A DNA stretch of 64,000 nt from Corynebacterium uropygiale (GTDB lineage: Bacteria > Actinomycetota > Actinomycetes > Mycobacteriales > Mycobacteriaceae). The stretch is taken from NCBI RefSeq assembly GCF_021568315.1, contig NZ_JAKGSI010000001.1:1-64000 (forward strand), read 5' to 3'. Below, one piece after another: positions 24,580 through 33,660 of this stretch (its first letter is position 1; every line of letters begins with the position of its first letter). The translations under genes were made by a program, and so were the position numbers. The notes beneath the pieces were generated by a model, which worked only from the letters and a program-made list of their open reading frames with translations, was not told the DNA's origin and ran no database searches.

Positions 24580-27327
24580 TCACTTGGCCTTCTTCTTCCG
24601 GGAACGGGCGGGGGTCGAGTCTTGTTCATCGCTCATCTTCTGGTAGAGCGTGAACAGCGCGGCGAGGCGATCCTCGTCCGACTCAAAGCCACTCCTGCGA
24701 TAGATGCTATCCACGAGGGCGTCATTCTCTGCGTGGGCTTCGCACAGAAGTTCGGGCATCTCCTCGGGATCGTAGAGCTCAGCGAGGGTCTTCTCACAGA
24801 AGTACTCCCGCACATCGAGGATTCGCAGCGCCGCCTGCGTCAGCTTCTCCTTCATCGGTCCCGTGAGGTGCGGGACCGGGAAGTTGTTGTACACGATGGT
24901 GTTGGAGTAGCGGAAGTCCGTCTTCATCTTGCCGCCGACCGCTCGGAGCCACGCCATGTGCATCTTCGAGGTCAGCAGGGCGAAGAGCCAGGGCTCGGCG
25001 TCGTAGACGGCGAAGGCGAGGTCCGAAATGACAGTATCGGGCCCTATGAAGCCAATCGGAACGTATGTCCGCCGCTCAGACGAAACCTTAGGAACGATGA
25101 TGGAGTTTGTGGGTTTATGTTGCTCGCGAAATCGATAGGGTGTCTGTGCCAGTTTCAAAGCATCACGCGTGTCACGGGATTCGCGGTATTCTCGGGTCGT
25201 ATTGATTCGCTTCTCTATAGGGGGGATTGTCTCCGCTTCGGAAAGATCTTGTTCCTCGATCCATAGACAGTAACGGTCGATTCCGTTGATAAACTCTCGC
25301 GAGCCAACATGTTTTTTAAGGAACTGTGACGCTTCGGGGTAAATCTCGAGAAGATCGCTTCTCTCCTGGCTATTGAGCAGGAGGTTCCCTCCGTCGTATG
25401 CCATCATACCGAACTTCATGAGGGGTAAAAATGTGGTGAGGGGAGCTGTTCTGCGAGAAATTGTGATTGAAGGAGCCTCTGAAAGGTAGCCATTAATTGC
25501 GCTGACTTTCTTTGATATTCCCCCAGTGTAAAGAAGTTTCTTCTTATTGCTAGATTCCCTAAGGTTGATGACAGATACAGTCACTCCGGCATTATGCTTA
25601 GCGCTGTTCGACCACTTAAATGAGGTGTACGCATAGCCGATCTCGAGTCCCAGCGCGAACAAGTCGGGGAAGAGAAGTCCTACGTGTTCACCTTGGGTGA
25701 TGGAGTTCGTAGTGACGAACGCAAGCTGGGCGGAGCTACCCGCGATGTACTGTCCGCCCTTGAAGAACCACGCGGAGATATAGTCGATGTTTTTTGAGAA
25801 ATCCTTTTCGCCGTAGGCGAACTGGAGGTCTTCTGTTTGCTCTGGAGAACGTTTCTTTGCACCCACGTACGGCGGGTTGCCGATGAGGTAGACCTCCTCC
25901 TCCGGGGTGTGGGGGCAGACGTCGTTCCAGTCGATGCGGCAGGCGTTCGCACAGCGGATTTGGCCCATGCTACGCAAGGGGATCATGGGCAGGTCAACGC
26001 CGAATTTCTCTTTGTACTCCCGGTTCATCTGGTGCTTGGCGATCCAGAGGGACAAGACGGCGACCTCGGCGGCGAAGTCGTCGATCTCGATGCCGTAGAA
26101 GTGGTCGATCTTGACCATGGAATCAGAGAAGAGCGTCTGGTGCTTGGGGCTGAGGTGGGCGAGGCGGTCGAGGATCGCGTGTTCCAGCCGGCGCAGTTCC
26201 TTGTATGCGATGACCAGGAAGTTTCCCGAGCCGCAGGCCGGGTCAAAGACCTTGATCTTCCCAATGCGGTCCAGGAGTTTTTCGAGACGGGGTACGGAGG
26301 AATAGGCGTCGTCGAAAGCCTCGCGCAGTTCGTCGAGGAAGAGGGGCTCGATGGTCTTGAGGATGTTCGGGACCGAGGTGTAGTGCTGGCCCAACTCCGA
26401 GCGCGAACCTGTTTGGACGACTGCCTGGAACATGGAACCGAAGATGTCCGGGTTGATGTCTTGCCAGATCAGGCGGCCCATGAGGATGAGAAGGTCCCGC
26501 GACTTACGGTCGAACTGGGGGACTTGGTAGGCGGCGTCGGCACTGAAGAGGCGGCCGTTGACGTAGGGGAAGAGTTGGAGGTGCTCGGGGAGGTCCGATT
26601 TATCGGGGATGTCGAGGGCCTCGAAGATTTCGGTGATGACCTCGGCGGTGTCGCTGCCGTCCTCACGGGAACGAGAGGCGATGGCGTGGGTGAAGGAGCC
26701 TGCGGGGAAGAGGTCCGTGTCCTCCGCGAAATAGCAGAAGAGGAGGCGGGTGAAGAAGATGTTGAGGCCGTGGCGGTCTGCGTCCGTGGCAAGTGAGACC
26801 GCGTTGGTGCTGACGAGGGCATCGAAGAGCTCGCCCATGCGCTCCGCGGCCTTTGTGTCCGCGGGACGCTCCGCGATGAACTGGGCCTTTTCCATGCCCG
26901 CCCAGGGGAGGAAGAAGGCGTAGTGCTTGTCCACCTCGCGGAGGGGGAAGACGCGGTTTTCGTTGGTTTTGGTGTCCAGGGCGGCCAGCCACTCATGATC
27001 CGTGACGATGACAAAACGCGTTTTGAAACGCACTACGCGCTCGTGGGTGCGCAGCTGTTCCAAGGCGTGGAGGAAACGGGACTCGCGCTCCGCGGGGGAG
27101 GCGGCCGGGGTGGCGTCGAGCCGGCGATAGTAGACCAGATCCTTCTGGGCGTACTCGCGGGAGGGGTCCTCGGCGACATTGATGGAGCCCTTGCGCAGGC
27201 GCGTGATGTTGCCCTTGGAGCGGCCGTAGGCCAGGAGGAGATCGAAGAGGAAGTCATCCGAATACTCGGGCTGACCAGCGATGTTCTTCACGCGCTGCTC
27301 AATGGTCTTCACAGATAACAGTGCCAC
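24580..27327 (-). CDS. MmeI/YeeA-like class I DNA methyltransferase
   Basis: This 915-residue protein has a long helical N-terminal region, then the SAM-binding motif I FDPACGSGNFL, motif IV NPPYVG of an N6-adenine methyltransferase, and a C-terminal target-recognition-like region. I see no nuclease motif in its N-terminus, unlike true MmeI. The start is GTG at 27327 with GGAAGGG 7 nt upstream. The recognition part (~25.1-25.7 kb) is clearly more AT-rich than the catalytic core, as if the specificity domain had been exchanged. It heads the operon; by analogy it marks self DNA. Confidence 0.85.
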   Translation of the reverse strand: MALLSVKTIEQRVKNIAGQPEYSDDFLFDLLLAYGRSKGNITRLRKGSINVAEDPSREYAQKDLVYYRRLDATPAASPAERESRFLHALEQLRTHERVVRFKTRFVIVTDHEWLAALDTKTNENRVFPLREVDKHYAFFLPWAGMEKAQFIAERPADTKAAERMGELFDALVSTNAVSLATDADRHGLNIFFTRLLFCYFAEDTDLFPAGSFTHAIASRSREDGSDTAEVITEIFEALDIPDKSDLPEHLQLFPYVNGRLFSADAAYQVPQFDRKSRDLLILMGRLIWQDINPDIFGSMFQAVVQTGSRSELGQHYTSVPNILKTIEPLFLDELREAFDDAYSSVPRLEKLLDRIGKIKVFDPACGSGNFLVIAYKELRRLEHAILDRLAHLSPKHQTLFSDSMVKIDHFYGIEIDDFAAEVAVLSLWIAKHQMNREYKEKFGVDLPMIPLRSMGQIRCANACRIDWNDVCPHTPEEEVYLIGNPPYVGAKKRSPEQTEDLQFAYGEKDFSKNIDYISAWFFKGGQYIAGSSAQLAFVTTNSITQGEHVGLLFPDLFALGLEIGYAYTSFKWSNSAKHNAGVTVSVINLRESSNKKKLLYTGGISKKVSAINGYLSEAPSITISRRTAPLTTFLPLMKFGMMAYDGGNLLLNSQERSDLLEIYPEASQFLKKHVGSREFINGIDRYCLWIEEQDLSEAETIPPIEKRINTTREYRESRDTRDALKLAQTPYRFREQHKPTNSIIVPKVSSERRTYVPIGFIGPDTVISDLAFAVYDAEPWLFALLTSKMHMAWLRAVGGKMKTDFRYSNTIVYNNFPVPHLTGPMKEKLTQAALRILDVREYFCEKTLAELYDPEEMPELLCEAHAENDALVDSIYRRSGFESDEDRLAALFTLYQKMSDEQDSTPARSRKKKAK

Positions 27328-27555
27328 GGGTAAGCCCTTCCTGGATGCTAAGCCACAGACAACAACTGGGGATCAGTGTAGTGGGCGGGGGCGAGGGGGT
27401 AGGGGTGCGCGTGAGGGGAGAGGTCCCCGGTGGAGGGGACGTTCCCGGGGGATCCCCGGGGGCGTTGCATAGTATGGATTAATGTGGCGTGGGAGTGTCG
27501 GGTGCATGTGGGCTCCGGTGCTGCCCTGGTGTTGTTGGTAGAGAGAGGGAGTGGT

Positions 27556-27903
27556 GTGGTGGAGAAGATCCTGAAGTTCGCGGAAGTTGTCATGGCCTGC
27601 GCCTGCCCCTTTCTTGCGAGTGTGGGCTTTGGCGGGAGCTCCATGTGGGTGTTCGTGCTGGGGCATGTCCTGCTCTTCGTCGGGGTGACGCTGGAGCTCG
27701 TGGGGAGGTGGCGTGGGCGCAGCATCTCGAGCGGCGAGTTCGGGGTGGCCTGGGGAGCCTTTGTGGTGATGTACCTCGTTGCGCTCACGCACGTGACGGG
27801 CGCGCCGGTGATCGTTGGTGTTCTGGGGATTCTCTGCTGCGTGGCCTGGTGGTGGCGATACGGCCGGAGGAGCGGGGCGGGGAGCTCAGCGGGTGACGTG
27901 TGA
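27556..27903 (+). CDS. small four-helix membrane protein
   Basis: This ~115-residue protein consists almost wholly of hydrophobic helices (VVMACACPFLASVGF, MWVFVLGHVLLFVGV, and two more). Arg-rich cytoplasmic loops (GRWRGRS, RYGRRS) set orientation. Start uncertain: GTG at 27556 or 27559 with a weak purine-rich site. It resembles the protein at 31000-31344 in helix order and in the xRGR loop, so the two may be paralogues. Function unknown. Confidence 0.5.
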   Translation: MVEKILKFAEVVMACACPFLASVGFGGSSMWVFVLGHVLLFVGVTLELVGRWRGRSISSGEFGVAWGAFVVMYLVALTHVTGAPVIVGVLGILCCVAWWWRYGRRSGAGSSAGDV

Positions 27904-27912
27904 GCTGGGAGC

Positions 27913-29151
27913 CTAGAAGGCACCACCGTTGGCCACGAGACTCTGGAAGGACATCACGATGAAGGCGCAGGCTTCGGCGTCAGAGTCCGCTTTGTGGTGC
28001 CTCAGCCGGTAGCGCGGTACACACGCGTTGACAACGGTGGGGAGCTTGTAGTTCTCCAGACCCGGGATGATCTGGCGCGCAGTTCGATAGGTGCAGAAGA
28101 AAGGCTCCGGGAGCGAGGTGGTGTTGAAGTAGACGTCGAGATCACGCCAGACGCCGGCGTCGAACGACGCGTTGTGGGCGTACACAGGTAAGCCGGAGAC
28201 AAAACGGGAGACGTCCCCGGCGATGTGTGGCCACATGGGCGCGCGCTTGACCTTGCGGGCGCTGATTCCATGGAGATCGGTGAACTCAAAGTAGCTGAGT
28301 TCCTGAGGCGGCTTGAGAAGTGTGGAGTAGCGCTCAACGATCATTCCGTTATGCACCTTGACCAGGGCGATCTGGCACGCGGAAGCGCCGCTGTATCGAT
28401 TGGCGGTCTCGAAATCAACGGCCACAAACGTGGGGGTGAGGAGCTCCGCCGGTGAGGGGACAAAACGGGAACCGGAGCGCCGGGCGGGGCGGGAGGTAGA
28501 GGAGCGGGGCTTAGGGTGCGCCAGGGAACGACCCGTGGAGATGCCGGAGGATGCGTGCTCAACAGCCTTGGGCTCCTTGGACTTCTTGGAGAGCTCAACC
28601 AAGCGCTTCCACTCGGCGTTGAAGGCGCTGGGGTCGCGCCCCTCCGCCTTCGCGTGGAGAGCCTGGGCTTTTGCCAAGCGTTTGCGGATCTCCAGGCGGT
28701 AATCGTCCCGCGGTGCGGGGAGATCGCGGCCGAGCCAGTCTGTGAGCATCTCTACCTCGCTGGCGTAGTCCTTCAACTTGCGCTGGATAATGCCCACCTG
28801 GATGACGTAATACTCCATGACGTTCGCAGGATTGATCTCAGCCGCGGCGACCATGGCGTGCATGCAGCCGGTAGCCAGCTCTAAGGCCTCCTCGAGGCGC
28901 CCTTCGCGTTTGAGATCCGCGATGTCGCCGATCCAATCGCAAATGTCGCGGTCGCGGTATTGGGGCATGAACCAGCCTTCGGGGGCGAGGTCATTTTGTG
29001 GGGTGGGCTCGGGATCAGGCTGGATTTCTGGGGTGGGAGCGGGTGCGGGCTCGGGAGGCTGGGGGACGTGGGGGACTACTGGTCCTGGGTAGGTCGGTTG
29101 GGTGGCTTGTTGTGGGCTCACACGGCGGCGAATCCAATCCAGAAGTCCCAT
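27913..29151 (-). CDS. DEDDh exonuclease with N-terminal helical-repeat region
   Basis: This 412-residue protein starts with a short basic segment and a Pro/Glu-rich stretch (~20-55). A helical region of TPR-like character follows (~65-175, DLKREGRLEEALELATG), then a C-terminal 3'-5' exonuclease (~240-410) with DFETAN, HNASFD and HHKADSDA carrying the DEDDh residues. The exonuclease part parallels the protein at 18318-19280, but a helical scaffold replaces BRCT. It is ~590 bp upstream of the methyltransferase operon on the same strand. DNA or RNA processing role; substrate unknown. Confidence 0.82.
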   Translation of the reverse strand: MGLLDWIRRRVSPQQATQPTYPGPVVPHVPQPPEPAPAPTPEIQPDPEPTPQNDLAPEGWFMPQYRDRDICDWIGDIADLKREGRLEEALELATGCMHAMVAAAEINPANVMEYYVIQVGIIQRKLKDYASEVEMLTDWLGRDLPAPRDDYRLEIRKRLAKAQALHAKAEGRDPSAFNAEWKRLVELSKKSKEPKAVEHASSGISTGRSLAHPKPRSSTSRPARRSGSRFVPSPAELLTPTFVAVDFETANRYSGASACQIALVKVHNGMIVERYSTLLKPPQELSYFEFTDLHGISARKVKRAPMWPHIAGDVSRFVSGLPVYAHNASFDAGVWRDLDVYFNTTSLPEPFFCTYRTARQIIPGLENYKLPTVVNACVPRYRLRHHKADSDAEACAFIVMSFQSLVANGGAF

Positions 29152-29319
29152 GATGAGGGGCGATCTCCTTCACGTACGAGGGCCATCACTGAGGTGGCAA
29201 ACGAGTAACGGCCAAGTAGTTGGCTCTGCCATAGCGTATCAATGGGGGGTAGGAAACTAGTGATGGCCGGGGCGCCAGTGTGTTCGATGGAAAGTGCCCT
29301 GCTGGGGTGTGGTGGGGAG

Positions 29320-29583
29320 CTAATGCGGAGACAGCAGGAAGCAGCCCGCGAGAGTGAGAGCCACAACGGCAGCGCCGATGATGATGGGTAAATCATTTCC
29401 TTCGGCCCGGCGATATGAAGTTTTCTCCAATCCCCAGGTGACCACGTAGACAACGATCCCGCCGAGGATTAACGGATATTTTTCTACTCCGTGAAGACAG
29501 AGGGCTATGGCTACGTAGAGAAGGACGAAGGAGACGAGCCAGCTGAAGGCGTTGCCGGCTGAGGAGTTTGTCTTGTTGAGCAT
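29320..29583 (-). CDS. small three-helix membrane protein
   Basis: This 87-residue protein has helices at ~14-32, 36-51 and 66-84 and a charged loop EKTSYRRAEGND. AAGGCGG stands 7 nt before the ATG. No family recognised. Confidence 0.55.
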   Translation of the reverse strand: MLNKTNSSAGNAFSWLVSFVLLYVAIALCLHGVEKYPLILGGIVVYVVTWGLEKTSYRRAEGNDLPIIIGAAVVALTLAGCFLLSPH

Positions 29584-29875
29584 GTATGACCGCCTTGTAT
29601 GTGGGTTCGCTTTTCATGCCGTTAGGCCTAATGATCTTTACGCCATCATGCCGTTCATCCTCTGAAAAGTAGAAAGGTGTGTGACGTCTTATAGAAGCTG
29701 TGCTCAATTATCCTCGCAGCATTGTGGCATCCTTTCCCAAAGGCGTCAATAGTAAGCAGTTGCGTGAAGACGGGGAGCTGGGTCCGATCTGCTCGCCCTT
29801 CCGCTGGGCATGTAGCTTTGCTACTCTGAGCCGCATAGTAGTACCCGCCAGTTCAAGACCCAGGAGATGGCACCT

Positions 29876-30097
29876 ATGGAGAAGGCAGCCCGCCCATTTC
29901 GTGATGGCAACCCCACTGCGCAGCGCTGGGGGTGGATCGGGGCACTCGTGTGCACGATCGCGTGGGTGGCGATCATGCTCGCCATGGGACACACGATGCT
30001 CGAGGCGCTCACCAACCCGCTGACGGTCATGGAGGCCATCGTGACCGTCTGGCTGTGGGTGGTCTCCATGAAGGTGCGGTCGGCAGCTGCGGAGTAG
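29876..30097 (+). CDS. small two-helix membrane protein
   Basis: This 73-residue protein has helices at ~20-37 and 46-64. The ATG at 29876 is chosen because AGGAG lies 9 nt upstream; the ATG at 29867 directly abuts that site. It resembles short actinobacterial membrane proteins of unknown role. Confidence 0.55.
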   Translation: MEKAARPFRDGNPTAQRWGWIGALVCTIAWVAIMLAMGHTMLEALTNPLTVMEAIVTVWLWVVSMKVRSAAAE

Positions 30098-30999
30098 GTA
30101 GGGTTGAGGACTTATGCCGAGAGTCAGGAGTAGGAGACGTTCTCTAGCCATTGGCGCGCGAGGGCTTCGTCTACCTCTAGGCCTCGAGAGCGTAACAGCT
30201 CAATGTGTTCGCTAATTGACATAAAAGGCTTGCTTTTATTGGGCAACAGGAGGCATCTAGGTTAAACAGAGATCCAGCCCACTCCCGACAAAGTCGAGGC
30301 GGGCTGAACTGTTGCCTCCAATCTATCCGGCTTGGCTGAAAAGGGGCAAGAAGGGGAGTCTCGAGAACCATCAGACCTGGTAGACGAATCGGCCGCGCCA
30401 CAAGCGCCAGCAACTCATCCTTCAACGGCCGATGGGGCAAGCGCAGGACTGTAGCGCGGGGGTACTGGTCGTGTGGTTGAGCATGGTTGCGTTGTGTTCT
30501 GGGGATTCTCCGAACCTACCGTGAGAGCTGTGCTCCTGAGGGCCCGCTGTTTCTTCTGGCGGGCGTGCGCACTGCGGCGGGGTCCGCTAGGGCGACGAGG
30601 CTGTCCACGGATGGTGAGAGGTGATGCGTGGGGTGGACTGAATGTCAGGTCGGCGGGTAAAACTCGGATCCGTCGAGACCCTTGCTGGGGGAAACGGGAT
30701 CAGTAGGCAAACGCCAGGTGGGGTCACGTGTGCAAAAGGTCAAAGCGATGCCAGCGAAGTAGCCGTCACTGTAGAGCGTGCGGTTGGGCTATAGGAAAAC
30801 TGAAGTGACTCACGTGGTGCCGCCCCTCCATTTACTCGTATGGGGCCTGGAGAGGGGCGTGGTGTTCGTAGGAAAGCCTGCTTCATCTGCCGCGATAGGA
30901 ATGGTAGCAGTAGTACTGAAAATGTATAGCATGTGAGATAAGCTTGCCTTGCGTTCCCCTGCTACTGAACGGCCAAACGCCTGGGATGGAGACACCCTC
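30098..30999. other. non-coding or decayed stretch with structured elements
   Basis: I see no well supported gene in 902 bp. It holds an AT-rich hairpin (7-bp stem, 30221-30227/30233-30239) and a nested three-stem structure (30242-30249/30309-30316, 30275-30280/30301-30306, 30286-30289/30293-30296). A 32-codon minus-strand frame (30124-30222, beginning MSISEHIELLRSRG) looks protein-like but lacks a ribosome site and may be a gene remnant. Confidence 0.4.
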
Positions 31000-31344
31000 A
31001 TGGAGCTGAAGACCAAAATCCGCGCCTTCGCGGTGATGTGTGGCTTTGCCCTTGCGGCAAGTGTGGAGGCTGGCGAGCACTTCGATGTTGCGCACCCGTG
31101 GATCTTCTATGGGATTCATGGGGTTTTCGTGGTGCTCGCTGTCACCTGGATGCTCAAAGCCCGATCTCGTGGCCGCCTCTCGACAACGCTGGTGATCCGC
31201 GGCTGCGTGGCCTTGGCCTTGCTCTATGCTGTCGCTGCCACTCGGGCGGCCATCGCCCCGGCGGCAATAGCGGTGGTGGGGATCGCCACGATTGCACTGT
31301 GGGTGTGGGCGGAAAATAACTCGAGGCGAAGCAGCGCCGCGTAG
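31000..31344 (+). CDS. small four-helix membrane protein
   Basis: This 114-residue protein from ATG 31000 (GGAG ~10 nt upstream) has four hydrophobic segments, the second WIFYGIHGVFVVLAVTWML, and a loop ARSRGR. It resembles the protein at 27556-27903 in layout. Its stop codon lies in the left arm of an 11-bp perfect hairpin. Function unknown. Confidence 0.55.
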   Translation: MELKTKIRAFAVMCGFALAASVEAGEHFDVAHPWIFYGIHGVFVVLAVTWMLKARSRGRLSTTLVIRGCVALALLYAVAATRAAIAPAAIAVVGIATIALWVWAENNSRRSSAA

Positions 31345-31366
31345 GACTCGCCTGTGTCCTACGCGG
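31337..31366 (+). terminator. hairpin overlapping the stop codon, probable terminator
   Basis: A perfect 11-bp stem (31337-31347 and 31356-31366) with an 8-nt loop includes the TAG of the preceding gene. No T run follows, so it may act as a weak terminator or a 3' mRNA stabiliser. Confidence 0.5.
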
Positions 31367-31403
31367 GCGGGGGCTCCCTCGCGGGAAGGGGATGTGATGC
31401 CGA

Positions 31404-31811
31404 ATGCTGTCACGCGTGAAGGAATGGGCGTGGCTGGTAGTAACCGTGCTCGGCGTCGTGTTCCTGCCCCTCGCACCCATTGTTGTCAGTGTGCTGTTCC
31501 TGTATGTCACGCGGAGCCTCCAGCCAATGGGGGTATGGGGCGCTCTCGGGTGGTTTGCTACTGCGTGGATTCTGTCGATCTTCGCCGGTGTGGTGGCGCG
31601 GTATATCGTTAGGGCGGTTATGTATCTTCGACTGTCCCCCGCCGGCATGCCGCATTCTGGAAAGATGTCAGAAAACATCATCACCACGCTTCTTGCGGTA
31701 GTGCTGTATTTCTTCCTCTTTCTGGCTATTTCGCCGCCGCTCTACGCGATCTGCGCCACGGGTATCTACGCCATCACAGCGTTCATTCTGTCGAATATTT
31801 TTGATGATTAA
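31404..31811 (+). CDS. membrane protein, about four helices
   Basis: This 135-residue protein starts MLSRVKEWAW, with helices at ~9-35, 45-70, 90-110 and 112-130. No conserved motif recognised. It follows the 114-residue membrane protein on the same strand, ~60 bp downstream, after a hairpin. The start has only a weak purine-rich site. Confidence 0.55.
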   Translation: MLSRVKEWAWLVVTVLGVVFLPLAPIVVSVLFLYVTRSLQPMGVWGALGWFATAWILSIFAGVVARYIVRAVMYLRLSPAGMPHSGKMSENIITTLLAVVLYFFLFLAISPPLYAICATGIYAITAFILSNIFDD

Positions 31812-31924
31812 GCCCGGGGCTCAACACTATACATTCACAAATGTATTCCCTTGCAGGCCCAATCCTGGCGGGGACATCTGATGTAGCTGTGGCGTCATAT
31901 CAGTTTTTTCGGGTGGAGCGATCC

Positions 31925-32947
31925 TTAAAAACTCAGATTGGGTAGAGTCAACCAGAGGGCTACTGAGACTAGAAGAGGAAGGCTGAGACCTTGTAGGTAA
32001 TATTTCACTACCTCATAGGGGAACGTGACACCGAATCCACTATCCAGGATGGTGAAAGATTGGACGGGCTTCCGGCGAGTGCGTAGGTAAGAGCAAACGA
32101 GCGAGCTGCAGAGAGTGCATGGGAAAACGAGGAGGAAGGGGTACGGAGTTATTATGCTCAAATAAAAGGAAAAAATGAGCGAGGCTGCACCGACCGTCAA
32201 GATAGCTCTGATTACGTCCTTTGAAGAGCCATACTGGGTGAGTATGGATATGGAGTATGAAAGGAGAGAGAAAGGTGCCAGGAATAACGAAAAGGTCGCG
32301 CTCGGGGAGACCGTGGAAAGGATGTAGGTGCAGACGATAGTGAGTATTGTCGTGTAGTGGAGAAGGGTATATCTGCGAAATCTACGCAGAGTAAGAATGA
32401 TTTTATTTCCAGTTGGCTTGTTCTGTGTCCAGCGTCCGGTGCTTGAGAACAATGCGGCGTGAACAAGGTCCGGATCTTGTATGCTCCACAGGGATGAGTA
32501 AAGGAGTTCTCGTCTCCCATTTTTAATAATGGTGGGAAGTGTCCGTTTCCATGGGGCTGCTAAAAGAATACGTATTCCTAGTGATAGAACGAGGAATAGT
32601 GCTCCGCAGTAGCAAATGTGGCCAAGAAGAAATCCGAGAGCCGGGAAAGTGACGATTTGGTACGGAGTGGTGGGGCTTAAAACCACTCGTGCGCCATGAT
32701 GGCGCGATCCCCATTGGAGCTTATCCTCTGGGATTGAGTGTAAGGGGAGAAACAATTCTGCTAGTCGCGCGATGATGATCAGTGCAATGATCGCGCAGGC
32801 TGCAATAGTGAGTCGCTCAGTTGTATCAAGAGCGGTCACCGTCTGGGCTCTATGCCAGTTATGGATCCCGGAACAAACGCCAATGAGTACGCAAACATAA
32901 ATAATGTACTGCGTTACTTGGTTTAAATTAAAGTGTAATTGTTTCAT
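31925..32947 (-). CDS. ABC transporter membrane subunit (putative)
   Basis: This ~340-residue protein from the ATG at 32947 has eight or more hydrophobic segments and basic loops. It overlaps the end of the ABC ATPase gene by 20 bp, so it is the likely permease partner. No family motif recognised. Low GC and many rare-for-this-genome AT-ending codons mark the pair as recently acquired. Export of a peptide or self-protection from one is plausible but not shown. Confidence 0.6.
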   Translation of the reverse strand: MKQLHFNLNQVTQYIIYVCVLIGVCSGIHNWHRAQTVTALDTTERLTIAACAIIALIIIARLAELFLPLHSIPEDKLQWGSRHHGARVVLSPTTPYQIVTFPALGFLLGHICYCGALFLVLSLGIRILLAAPWKRTLPTIIKNGRRELLYSSLWSIQDPDLVHAALFSSTGRWTQNKPTGNKIILTLRRFRRYTLLHYTTILTIVCTYILSTVSPSATFSLFLAPFSLLSYSISILTQYGSSKDVIRAILTVGAASLIFSFYLSIITPYPFLLVFPCTLCSSLVCSYLRTRRKPVQSFTILDSGFGVTFPYEVVKYYLQGLSLPLLVSVALWLTLPNLSF

Positions 32948-33620
32948 CGCTACAGGAGGTGAGGATATCGGAGTGGGTGGCAACAATGCAGAGGTGCCCC
33001 CTACGGGAGAGATCCTTAAGTGCGGATGATAATTTTTTCACCCAGCGACTATCGAGATGGCGTTCAGGTTCATCGAGCATGACGATAGGACGGGCATCGC
33101 TGAGCTGAGTGGCGAGAAAGGCGCGCTGCCTTTCCCCACTTGACAGGCTGAATGTGGAGCGCTCTGCAAGTGATGTAAGGTCCCATTCGTTGAGAATAGC
33201 GTGATATCGGTCTTCTTGTGGCGGGACGAGCAACGCAAGGTGCTCACCTACGGAAAGCTCGGGGTAAAAAACTGGCTCGCCTAAGAGGATGAGTTGGTCG
33301 ACTGACTTAATTCGGTGTACTGCCGTATCGGCTAGCGTCACCTCTCCGCAATTAGGGGAAAGCTCGCCGCTCAATATCTTGAGAAGCGTTGTTTTTCCGG
33401 CTCCGTTCGGGCCTGTTATTGTGTAAAATGTGCCCTGGTGGAAGGTGAATGAGAAATTATGCTGCGAGTCCTTCGGGCCAAAGGTGATATCTGTGTGAAG
33501 CTCGCCCTCGCGATAATTATCTGGTTTTCCAATAATGGCCGTGTCTCCAGGTTTGTGTAGACCGTGTGAGTTGAAAGAAGTAATCAACTGCGTGCCAAGG
33601 TACCAGAGTGTCCACTCCAT
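32928..33620 (-). CDS. ABC transporter ATP-binding protein
   Basis: This 230-residue ATPase has Walker A GPNGAGKTT, a Q-loop near LILLGEP, signature LSSGERQRA, Walker B IVMLDEPE and the switch His in VATHSD. It is a single-domain ATPase like those of bacteriocin or peptide exporters. It lies 40 bp after the AlbA_2 regulator on the same strand and overlaps the membrane subunit. Clearly lower GC than flanking genes. Confidence 0.82.
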   Translation of the reverse strand: MEWTLWYLGTQLITSFNSHGLHKPGDTAIIGKPDNYREGELHTDITFGPKDSQHNFSFTFHQGTFYTITGPNGAGKTTLLKILSGELSPNCGEVTLADTAVHRIKSVDQLILLGEPVFYPELSVGEHLALLVPPQEDRYHAILNEWDLTSLAERSTFSLSSGERQRAFLATQLSDARPIVMLDEPERHLDSRWVKKLSSALKDLSRRGHLCIVATHSDILTSCSDETITL

Positions 33621-33660
33621 TGGTGGCGCCTAGGCTCTGCACACGCGGCGCTTCTCATAG

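Noticed and set aside
30473..30706. 77-codon plus-strand frame as a membrane protein gene
   Set aside because: Arg/Cys-rich product, no ribosome site, no family pattern.
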